A DNA stretch of 5,412 nt. Source: Marinagarivorans sp. UBA5870 (lineage in GTDB: Bacteria; Pseudomonadota; Gammaproteobacteria; Pseudomonadales; Cellvibrionaceae). The stretch covers positions 1 through 5,412 of the forward strand of contig DJFO01000162.1 in NCBI GenBank assembly GCA_002432555.1, written 5' to 3'. The position numbers and the translations under genes were made by a program. Under the pieces are notes generated by a model. It was not told the DNA's origin. It saw only the letters and a list, made by a program, of their open reading frames with translations, and did no database searches. Below are positions 1 to 4,339 of the stretch, piece by piece. The stretch's first letter is position 1, and the number at the start of each line of letters is the position of its first letter.

Positions 1-69
1 CGTGGGCAAATCAGAGTTGCACATCGCCAACCGTAACTGCTCTTCCAATTTCAGTATTTCGGAACTCAT
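1..69 (-). CDS. NTF2-like (DUF4440/SnoaL-type) protein, N-terminal fragment cut by the window edge
   Basis: Reading leftwards from an ATG at 69-67, 23 codons stay open to the window edge. They give MSSEILKLEEQLRLAMCNSD followed by LPT. This amphipathic opening helix (EILxLEEQLRxAMxxSD) is what I know from small DUF4440/SnoaL-like NTF2-fold proteins, where it precedes a 'LxxLLADDLVF' strand that would lie outside the window. A good Shine-Dalgarno, AGAGGAA, ends six bases before the ATG, which supports the start. Small NTF2-fold proteins are usually about 120-140 residues and act as stand-alone binding domains or small enzymes; no specific substrate can be inferred. The gene lies about 115 bases downstream of ynfA, with a hairpin between them, so it probably has its own unit of expression. 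The family call rests on the N-terminus only. Confidence 0.7.
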   Translation of the reverse strand, partial: MSSEILKLEEQLRLAMCNSDLPT

Positions 70-92
70 AGATTTCCTCTTTTTTAGCTTTT

Positions 93-133
93 CCTAACCC
101 CCCGGCTACGGCGCCGGAGGATGTTGGTTTTTT
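93..133. repeat. Imperfect GC-rich hairpin between ynfA and the next gene (terminator-like on +, short attC-like on -)
   Basis: An inverted repeat pairs CCCCCGGC (99-106) with GCCGGAGG (113-120) around TACGGC. An outer, slightly bulged pairing joins CCTAAC (93-98) with GTTGG (123-127). On the + strand six T residues follow at 128-133, the geometry of an intrinsic terminator, but no + strand gene ends here. Read on the - strand, the outer arms are AACCAAC and GTTAGGA. These are each one mismatch from the integron attC core consensus (RYYYAAC / GTTRRRY), and they sit just upstream of the Shine-Dalgarno of the next gene. The total length, about 40 bases, is shorter than the usual attC minimum of about 57. 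Either reading is possible. Confidence 0.5.
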
Positions 134-184
134 CTGTATCCGTAACAAAAGCCGACGGAACGGGGATCGCCCATAATCCGACTT

Positions 185-517
185 TTACGTGCTGCGCGGG
201 GCAAACATGATAATGGCCATGCCTATCAATGCCACGCCGACCCCAATGCTATCCCAGATCGTTGGGCGAATACCGTCGATAGCCCACAACCATAATATAG
301 CGACGAAAATATAGACACCGCCATATGCCGCATAAACCCGCCCGGCCGCGGTGGGATGCAGCGAAAGCAACCAAGCAAATGTTCCCAAACAAAAGACGGC
401 GGGCAGTAATAGCCAGACCGATTTACCCTCTCGCAGCCACAGATACGGTAAATAACAGCCGACGATTTCAGCCAGCGCAGTAACAAGAAATAAACCAACT
501 GTTCTTATTTCTGACAA
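185..517 (-). CDS. ynfA: YnfA-family (UPF0060) small inner-membrane protein
   Basis: The 110-residue product matches the YnfA/UPF0060 family nearly end to end, in length (usually 107-110) and in motifs: [20 protein letters not shown] (9-28), [18 protein letters not shown] (53-70) and [14 protein letters not shown] (76-89), ending in MAIIMFAPR. Four hydrophobic segments are visible at about 6-28, 33-52, 62-80 and 90-107, with short loops and no signal peptide. The family resembles small multidrug resistance (SMR) transporters and sits in the cytoplasmic membrane. An efflux role has been proposed for some members, but the substrate cannot be read from the sequence. The start is a TTG at 517-515, eight bases after AGAGG; there is no nearer in-frame ATG, and the N-terminus MSEIRT fits the family. 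The gene appears intact and stands alone, with structured spacers on both sides. Confidence 0.93.
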   Translation of the reverse strand: MSEIRTVGLFLVTALAEIVGCYLPYLWLREGKSVWLLLPAVFCLGTFAWLLSLHPTAAGRVYAAYGGVYIFVAILWLWAIDGIRPTIWDSIGVGVALIGMAIIMFAPRST

Positions 518-563
518 AAAGATTACCTCTTAGTGATACCGCATAACATCACAACTCTCCGAT

Positions 564-599
564 CCGGAAGTGGCGCTAGCTCGTGTATAAGCGTAGCGC
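564..599. repeat. Spacer motif upstream of ynfA with inverted repeat; 13-mer shared with 1821-1833
   Basis: CCGGAAGTGGCGC (564-576) recurs with one mismatch at 1821-1833. Both copies are on the + strand, 47-54 bases upstream of a minus-strand start codon. The copy here runs into GCGCTA (573-578), which pairs with TAGCGC (594-599). I see no gene between the end of the HIT pseudogene (767) and ynfA. The open frames there are rich in rare arginine codons and resemble nothing I know. Confidence 0.4.
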
Positions 600-692
600 G
601 CACAAAAATGCGGCGCCTTTGGCTTCGGGTGCATTGCATTGTTGCAAACCGTCTTCCATTGGTCGACGCTTGCTTTTCATCTTCTGCTTCAT

Positions 693-756
693 CACGACGG
701 GAAGCACACGCGGCTGCGCAATACGGGGGAAGCCGCATGAAGCATCAGTCGCCGTG
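693..756. repeat. Imperfect inverted repeat downstream of the HIT gene
   Basis: Two nested stems are interrupted by unpaired stretches. The outer stem pairs CACGACG (693-699) with CGCCGTG (750-756). The inner stem pairs CACGCGGCT (707-715) with AGCCGCATG (731-739), nine pairs with one G-T wobble. The loop is 15 bases and there is no T-tract on either side, so it is not a simple terminator. It starts about 10 bases beyond the GATTAAC heptamer that contains the HIT stop codon. This is the place and the discontinuous-stem shape expected of a cassette recombination site, but a matching GTTRRRY end is not seen nearby. Confidence 0.45.
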
Positions 757-766
757 TCTTTGCTTG

Positions 767-1203
767 TTAATCGAGCCCCCGAAGCCGCTCAACCTCCTGC
801 TCCATTACGTTTCTTTCGCAGTGCGTAAGCTCCCTCTCGCAGTACTCACGGCTAACGAAAAGCATAACATCGTTTCCGTCTGGTTCATTTGAGTACGCGG
901 GGTGCGCAACTATCTCCTGTAGCAAGCTGGCTGTAGCGGGTACAACATGGAAGTGGCAGCTAAAGCCCCCGAAGAACCCAAGCTTGGCCACCGTTACTTT
1001 ATAAGGCGAATAAGCTCTGTGCAGAATGTTCTCAGCTTTAGCGAGAACCCGCCCAACTCCAGTAGAGCGCCGCTAGGTAGATCCCCAAGCTCACACTTGT
1101 CGAGAATAAAGGATGCCATGAGATAGCCGGGGAGTCTAGAATCACGTCGGTGGGTGACTTGCCAGAACTTCGTTTCAAAAATCGAAAGATTATCCATACG
1201 CAT
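767..1203 (-). pseudogene. HIT (histidine triad) family protein, interrupted by a one-base frameshift
   Basis: Codons from ATG 1203 read MRMDNLSIFETKFWQV and then HRRDSRLPGYLMAS (residues 18-31). The RxDSxLPGYLM signature is what I know from HIT-family nucleotide hydrolases/transferases related to Ap4A hydrolase. This frame runs to a stop at 994-996 with non-family sequence after residue 52. If one G is added to the GGG codon at 1050-1048 (+ strand CCCGCCC, 1048-1054), the frame switches to GVLAKAENILHRAY, then VTVAKLGFFGGF, SCHFHVVP and finally NDVMLFVSREYCERELT, ending at 767. HFHVVP is the HIT catalytic-site motif. In its HxHxHxx register the first His is Ser here, a variation I have seen in this subfamily. 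The repaired protein would be about 146 residues. It is either a recent pseudogene or a sequencing indel. A weak Shine-Dalgarno, AAGGTG, lies about 12 bases upstream of the start. Confidence 0.82.
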
Positions 1204-1251
1204 TTTGATGAGTTAACACCTTGCAAATGCCAAACGGGGTTGCGTGGCTTT

Positions 1252-1327
1252 GGCTTAGATTGTAGATGCAGCGGAATGGAAGTAGAACCGCGACGCTCAG
1301 GTACTCGCCGCGCTGCGATTATCAGCC
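1252..1327. repeat. 76-bp imperfect inverted repeat between the second NTF2-like gene and the HIT gene
   Basis: On the + strand, GGCTTAGAT (1252-1260) faces ATTATCAGCC (1318-1327), GCAGCGG (1268-1274) faces CCGCGCTGC (1308-1316), and CGCGACG (1289-1295) faces CGCCGCG (1306-1312). The stems are discontinuous and bulged, and the last two use overlapping right arms, so they are alternatives. There is no T-tract, so termination is not the obvious role. It fills the 201-base gene-free interval 1204-1404. The remaining bases there carry nothing I can identify. Confidence 0.4.
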
Positions 1328-1404
1328 TTTTGCAGACAACAGAATTTTAAGTGATGCAGTGCTTGACAAAAATCAGTGAGCCAGCCGCTGTTGCATATAG
1401 ATGC

Positions 1405-1767
1405 TCAATGTAGCCCTACGCCCGTTACCTTAACCACAGAGTCTATTATTGTTAAGTGAAGCGTACCCAAAAACTCACCCTTGACCTCGCTGCTTCGCAA
1501 TTTCCACACTAAAACAATCTCGTTTTCTCTGCGAAGAATATCAAGAAGTTGCCTTTCCTTTGTTAAAGATACTAAGACGCGATTATTTTCCCACTGCGTT
1601 GAAACGTCTCTTTTATGATCTGGGTTTACACGATCATCGTTTACAAAAAACTGAGAATATCTATCCCAGTTTTTGGTTCTGCAGCCTTCAATGATCTCAT
1701 CCCATATGGGATTCGCGAGCTCTAAAATTTGAAAATCCGATTGTTCTTCTATCTTCATACTTTCCAT
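1405..1767 (-). CDS. Hypothetical NTF2/SnoaL-like small protein
   Basis: The product has 120 residues and no signal peptide or membrane segment. The pattern is that of a small NTF2-fold domain: an N-terminal helix pair (LANPIWDEIIEGCRTKNWDR, about 17-36), a loop, then the strands RQLLDILRRENEIVLVWKL (about 72-90) and GEFLGTLHLTIIDSVVKVTG (about 97-116) ending in VGLH. The 'LGxLxRxDxVVLVWK' then 'DxxVKVTG' rhythm is one I associate with hypothetical cassette-borne proteins, but I cannot name a family or substrate. The start is supported by AAAGGAG seven bases before ATG 1767; an in-frame ATG three codons later is less well placed. The composition is clearly more AT-rich than the kinase gene at the right end of the window. 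The stop (TGA) is not part of an AAC heptamer. Confidence 0.75.
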   Translation of the reverse strand: MESMKIEEQSDFQILELANPIWDEIIEGCRTKNWDRYSQFFVNDDRVNPDHKRDVSTQWENNRVLVSLTKERQLLDILRRENEIVLVWKLRSSEVKGEFLGTLHLTIIDSVVKVTGVGLH

Positions 1768-1785
1768 TTTCTGCTCCTTTATGAG

Positions 1786-2256
1786 CTATCCGGTTGTACA
1801 CTGCGCTGAGCACGCAGGAGCCGGAAGTGGTGCGCGCATTGCGCCGCTTTTGAATCCCGGCGCTCCGCCTGGGTATGAATTGTTTGATCCTATCACCTTC
1901 GCCAGACTGGCATCGATCAAGGCTTTCTGGTCGACAAACCTGCCTTGACTTTGCAGGCATAAATGACCAGCGGAGTCACAAGACATAGCTCGCCTTTCGT
2001 TACAGTAACGCCTTCTCCGGGTCATTTTATTGCCGGTCTCCCTTCTGAAGACCATATGCTGGTCTTTGGCTTTGCATACTAGAACCTGAACCTTATAATA
2101 TTCTCCGTCAGATATCCAGTAATTGCAGCAATGCTCTCGATTACCTGAAGACACGACGCGCTCCAGCCTGCCGCTAGCGTCATAAACCTCTAACGCATTT
2201 CCTTCAAAGATTCCGCGTGCCCCGCGCAGGCTTGCCGCATCCTGCAGGAGGAGCAT
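1786..2256 (-). CDS. Unrecognised ORF, possibly a truncated or frameshifted gene
   Basis: A 156-codon frame is open here. It has no Shine-Dalgarno at its first ATG, which lies only 10 bases beyond the stop of the preceding gene. The middle section (about residues 17-70: FEGNALEVYDASGRLERVVS, then HCCNYWISDGEYYKVQVLVC) has natural-looking codon use. It vaguely recalls the tail of small secreted proteins in which a 'CC-YW--DG-YY' segment precedes a Cys-containing strand; I cannot place it in a family. From about 2025 leftwards this frame becomes rich in rare Arg codons (AGA, AGG, CGA) and looks artificial. The next frame over (2021-1917) instead reads VTVTKGELCLVTPLVIYACK and stops at TGA 1919-1917, which looks more protein-like. 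A frameshift near 2025 is therefore possible. The final 40 codons overlap an inverted repeat and are probably not coding. Confidence 0.35.
   Translation of the reverse strand: MLLLQDAASLRGARGIFEGNALEVYDASGRLERVVSSGNREHCCNYWISDGEYYKVQVLVCKAKDQHMVFRRETGNKMTRRRRYCNERRAMSCDSAGHLCLQSQGRFVDQKALIDASLAKVIGSNNSYPGGAPGFKSGAMRAPLPAPACSAQCTTG
1815..1871. repeat. Imperfect inverted repeat upstream of the second NTF2-like gene
   Basis: CAGGAGCCGGAA (1815-1826) pairs with TCCCGGCGCTCCGCCTG (1855-1871). On the longer arm a G (1861) and CG (1866-1867) bulge out, and there is one G-T wobble. A small apical hairpin, GCGC-ATT-GCGC, lies at 1834-1844. Extrahelical bases confined to one arm are a known attC hallmark, and the position 48 bases upstream of the next start codon fits. 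No clear GTTRRRY/RYYYAAC pair flanks it. It contains the second copy of the 13-mer noted at 564-576. Confidence 0.45.
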
Positions 2257-2265
2257 AATTGATTA

Positions 2266-2613
2266 TTATGTATTGATTTCCAAACTAATAATCTTGAATA
2301 CCCCGCCTTCAGCTTTCCAAATTTCTTTATAGGTTAAAATGTTTCCAGCGTTTTTACTTTCGAGTATTTTAGCTTCTCCGTGAACCACCCATTCACTTAC
2401 GGCTTCTTCAAACACTTCAGATTTCTCCAGCTCTGGCTGAAACCAGCTGTTTGTCGAAATCTTTTGGTCGATTAGGTCGTAACGGTTTACAAATTCGACG
2501 CAACCATTGATAGTGACCACCAATTGCTCAGACTCATGCCGTCTGAGGCTTTCTGTATCCCCCTCCTTGTAAGCCCTATACCAACTCTCACGAACCTGTT
2601 TTACATTATCCAT
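2266..2613 (-). CDS. SnoaL/DUF4440-like (NTF2-fold) small protein
   Basis: The 115-residue product opens with the helix MDNVKQVRESWYRAYKEGDT, followed by LRRHESEQLVVTINGCVEFV (about 24-43), the usual helix-strand entry of SnoaL/NTF2-like domains. It ends with the paired strands VSEWVVHGEAKILES (about 72-86) and EGGVFKIISLEIN, with YKEIWKAEGG between. The length is slightly short but complete for the fold. No catalytic residue set is recognisable, so no reaction is proposed. The start is ATG 2613, with GGAG seven bases upstream. The gene is AT-rich relative to the sensor kinase. It is followed within 10 bases by the next open frame. A spacer holding a TTGACA box and a small palindrome precedes it, so it may have its own promoter. 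Confidence 0.78.
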   Translation of the reverse strand: MDNVKQVRESWYRAYKEGDTESLRRHESEQLVVTINGCVEFVNRYDLIDQKISTNSWFQPELEKSEVFEEAVSEWVVHGEAKILESKNAGNILTYKEIWKAEGGVFKIISLEINT

Positions 2614-2967
2614 ACTTAAGCTCCACTGATGCCAACCCCTGCATTTGCCGCTCGAAAAGCGGTGTCAAATAAAATAGGCGACAATTTCTGCGGAATTTAC
2701 CCCGCTTTGCACACGCCCATTGTTAAGCCAACCTACACTCATACTGTTCAGGCGTAGACAGCCTATCGAAGAGTGCATCCGTCGGTGATAAAAAAATCAA
2801 CGCACTCAAACATCACAGTCCAGAGCTCATTTTCGGCCTGAAATTTCTTCTCATTCATGATCGCGCTCCGCTTTGACACCAGCAACGAGGATTCCATGTG
2901 CGCGCAGGAGCGCCAAAATGGGTGCCCGTAGGCGCGGTTATTTGCGTCCGACTCGCGCAGATAGTTA
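2614..2967. other. 354-base spacer with gene debris between the first NTF2-like gene and the MITE
   Basis: No convincing gene is seen. An open minus-strand frame runs through the MITE border to a stop at 2763, but half of it is MITE sequence and the rest has no recognisable motif. Its last 31 codons (ATG near 2858) could be a fragment. Another short minus frame ends ...LSTPEQYECRLA with its stop in a GCTTAAC heptamer (+ strand GTTAAGC, 2731-2737). Its end loosely recalls IS3-type transposase C-termini, but it is only about 30 codons long. The spacer therefore seems to hold remnants. Confidence 0.4.
2643..2670 (-). promoter_or_regulatory. Possible promoter -35 box overlapping a bulged palindrome, upstream of the first NTF2-like gene
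   Basis: On the minus strand a perfect TTGACA (2668-2663) is followed directly by CCGCT-TTTCG-AGCGG. This small palindrome (2648-2662) could be an operator or a hairpin. The outer arms ATTTG (2643-2647) and CAAAT (2666-2670) also pair. The hexamer 17 bases after TTGACA is AATGCA, a poor -10 box, so promoter function is only a suggestion. The start codon is about 50 bases further on. Confidence 0.25.
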
Positions 2968-3105
2968 GAGGCAGTTTCATAACTGCTGTGCTCGTCGATA
3001 CTGCGTTGAAAACGCGCTGCCAATGCTCATCTACGACTTGTAACCGCGCTAGCCCGCGCGTTTTTGCCTTGCCTCGCCTTCGCTCGCGAATTATGAAACC
3101 GCCTC
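2968..3105. mobile_element. 138-bp MITE-like element with 15-bp terminal inverted repeats and a TA target duplication
   Basis: The ends are GAGGCAGTTTCATAA (2968-2982) and its inverted copy TTATGAAACCGCCTC (3091-3105), 14 of 15 matching. The element is flanked on both sides by TA (2966-2967 and 3106-3107). There is no coding capacity. Inside are further hairpins, for example GCGTT-GAA-AACGC at 3003-3015, and a GC-rich stretch near 3045-3060. A TA duplication and ends beginning GAGNC suggest mobilisation by an IS630-type or IS427-subgroup IS5-type transposase, which is not encoded here. The right-hand end abuts the nucleotide kinase stop codon: TA from the target plus the first G of the element form its TAG. 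Without the element the site would read GCTTAAC with a TAA stop at the same codon, so the insertion leaves the protein unchanged. Confidence 0.85.
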
Positions 3106-3608
3106 TAAGCATTCTGCAGAAATTCCCTAACCTCCTTTGATGAGCCAAGGATGAAAACCGATTTTTCTGGAGGCAGTGCATTTAATCGCTCTAAAATTCC
3201 GGGTTTTCTTGTTGCGGGATACTCGAGAATCCATTTTGCGAAATTGATATCAAACTGCTCTTTGCACCCTTCGGCCATATCCGGCCGCGTCTTGCCATAG
3301 GATTTCACGCTTCTCCATATCGCTCTTGCCAAGCATGTAAACCTATTGATGTCGAGAAAGATAATGGTGTCACTGTGCCTCAGCTTGATATCGAGTGTGG
3401 CTCCGTAATTGCCGTCTAAAATCCACTCGTCTTTGCTGCACAGATCCTCTTGGATAGAGCGCCACTTATCACGTTCAGTCTCCACCCATCCGGGCTTCCA
3501 GTACAATGCGTCCAAATGATAAGCAGGAATACCGGTTTTTTTCTCAAGCTTTTTAGCTAAAGTTGACTTCCCGCTGCCCCCAGATCCTATAATCGATATT
3601 TGTTTCAT
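3105..3608 (-). CDS. P-loop nucleotide kinase-like protein (FlaR/adenylate kinase-related AAA family)
   Basis: The intact 167-residue protein has a Walker A motif, GSGGSGKST, at residues 8-16 right after the first strand (MKQISIIG). It then shows the family signatures HLDALYWKPGW (31-41), EWILDGNY (61-68), the second hydrophobic strand TIIFLD (81-86), the basic lid-like RAIWRSVKSYGKTRPDM (95-111) and a C-terminal VFILGSSKEVREFL (151-164). This order is typical of the small cytoplasmic P-loop kinases annotated as FlaR-like 'DNA topology modulation protein' or adenylate kinase-related. The substrate is not established for most of them, and length is normal at about 165-180. The start is ATG 3608; AAAGG is a moderate Shine-Dalgarno. 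A broken VOC gene ends 11 bases upstream and, with one base restored, would read in frame into this gene. The stop codon coincides with the end of a MITE. Confidence 0.88.
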   Translation of the reverse strand: MKQISIIGSGGSGKSTLAKKLEKKTGIPAYHLDALYWKPGWVETERDKWRSIQEDLCSKDEWILDGNYGATLDIKLRHSDTIIFLDINRFTCLARAIWRSVKSYGKTRPDMAEGCKEQFDINFAKWILEYPATRKPGILERLNALPPEKSVFILGSSKEVREFLQNA

Positions 3609-3619
3609 TTCAACCTTTT

Positions 3620-3826
3620 TCAGAAGCCAAAATCCGCTTTGAACCTTGTCGTCGGCAGGAACAACCTCAACAAAAAGTCACCAATACGCAATGCACGAAA
3701 ATCGTAATCAGGCATCTGCACGACAACCGCACTAGGGAATCCCTTTTGGTACCATGAAAATCCCATTTCCCAATCAGGAACATAAATTAAAACGGCTGTC
3801 GGTTTCGTCCGCTTACCATTTACCAT
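3620..3826 (-). pseudogene. VOC (glyoxalase/bleomycin-resistance-like) protein, frameshifted and truncated
   Basis: From ATG 3826, residues 8-52 (KPTAVLIYVPDWEMGFSWYQ, KGFPSAVVVQMPDYDFRALR, IGDFL) match the first beta-alpha-beta-beta unit of VOC-superfamily proteins, metal-dependent or binding proteins usually about 120 residues long. After residue 53 this frame degenerates and stops at 3620. In the neighbouring frame, starting at 3668, the expected continuation appears: EVVPADDKVQSG. A single base is thus missing near 3668-3669. After that segment the family sequence is lost. The restored frame continues FWLLKKVE straight into the ATG of the kinase gene with no stop. So the gene has two lesions: a one-base frameshift, and loss of the C-terminal half at a junction near 3635. 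The start is assigned on the family N-terminus, as there is only a loose G-rich stretch upstream. Confidence 0.78.
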
Positions 3827-3913
3827 CTATATCCCAGCCCCCACGGCCAAAATCTCCACGGCGACCACTCATTGTTCAAAACTTCGCGAACCTACCTTCT
3901 AAGCCTAGTCTCG

Positions 3914-3968
3914 TCAAGCCTCCACTGCCAAAAGGTGCTCACCAGGCATTTTGGCAAAATGGTCTTGA
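3914..3968. repeat. Imperfect inverted repeat in the spacer upstream of the VOC remnant
   Basis: TCAAG (3914-3918) pairs with CTTGA (3964-3968). After a 7-base mismatched interior loop, TGCCAAAA (3926-3933) pairs with TTTTGGCA (3949-3956), and inside that GGTG-CT-CACC (3934-3943) forms the apex with AGGCA bulged on one side. A one-sided bulge and an interior loop give the two-box arrangement of recombination-site hairpins rather than a terminator; no T-tract follows. Confidence 0.5.
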
Positions 3969-4236
3969 AGCTATATATTCCGGCTTTGAGAGCGCGGCAC
4001 AACCCGCTGAGAGTGAAGGATAATTTTGATTAGTAGCCATGCGGAGGAGTTCACGGTCTCCCCGATCTTTTCACGATCCGATATATCCGGGAACCAACAT
4101 CCAAAGCACTCTTAGAACCACATCGCTAAACCACAAGGCGCATCTTGATGCAGAAAGCGTTTCGCCAAAACGGTGATTCGAAGAATTTTCGTCGGATCGG
4201 CGAAGCCTCTACTCAGGGGTGAAGGAAGACCGGTTG

Positions 4237-4303
4237 GCTGGCGTTTTGAGAAACACCCGTTCCGCCTTCGACCGGTCGTCCGGGTGTGTGGCATCAAGCC
4301 AGC
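4237..4303. repeat. 67-bp imperfect inverted repeat downstream of the sensor kinase gene
   Basis: Outer arms GCTGGC (4237-4242) and GCCAGC (4298-4303) are separated from inner arms CACCCG (4254-4259) and CGGGTG (4281-4286) by 11 unpaired bases on each side. The centre contains the palindrome CGACCGGTCG (4269-4278). GACCGGT also occurs directly before the left arm at 4228-4234. It begins about 37 bases past the sensor kinase stop. It may act as a transcript-end structure, although no T-tract follows on the minus strand. Confidence 0.5.
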
Positions 4304-4339
4304 GTTAAAACAGAATATCCGCCGTCCATTCAGCGTCTT

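Larger units (their letters stand above)
3827..4339. other. 513-base spacer without a recognisable gene
   Basis: It lies between the sensor kinase stop and the VOC remnant. Open frames on both strands here (for example + 3754-4023) have no Shine-Dalgarno, family motif or natural codon use, and the longest one overlaps the VOC gene in antisense. The stretch holds two imperfect palindromes, listed separately, and is otherwise featureless to my reading. It may mark the boundary between the higher-GC regulatory gene and the accessory cassette-like region. Confidence 0.5.

Noticed and set aside
226..498. 90-codon minus frame inside ynfA
   Set aside because: It is an out-of-frame shadow of the well-conserved ynfA gene.
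533..892. Plus-strand open frame of 119 codons (and an overlapping one of 81)
   Set aside because: It runs antisense through the HIT gene end and a palindromic spacer, has no Shine-Dalgarno, and its translation is low-complexity and unlike any family I know.
1364..1400. Plus-strand promoter suggested by TTGACA near 1364 and CATATAG near 1393
   Set aside because: The boxes are about 27 bases apart, too far for a sigma-70 promoter, and no plus-strand gene follows.
2741..2830. Possible IS3-type transposase C-terminus (frame ending ...TPEQYECRLA)
   Set aside because: Only about 30 codons are open and a TGA lies just upstream; the likeness to transposase tails is too short to call an insertion sequence remnant.
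693..3968. Canonical class-1-type attC sites or a CRISPR array
   Set aside because: I searched by eye for paired RYYYAAC and GTTRRRY cores around each spacer hairpin and found no clear consensus pair; no regularly spaced direct repeats exist, so neither is called.
3754..4023. Plus-strand open frame of 89 codons in the spacer
   Set aside because: It is proline- and serine-rich, antisense to the start of the VOC gene, overlaps an imperfect palindrome, and has no ribosome binding site or motif.
4112..4297. 61-codon minus frame between the sensor kinase and the VOC remnant
   Set aside because: It covers half of the 4237-4303 palindrome, has no ribosome binding site, and is basic and low in information.
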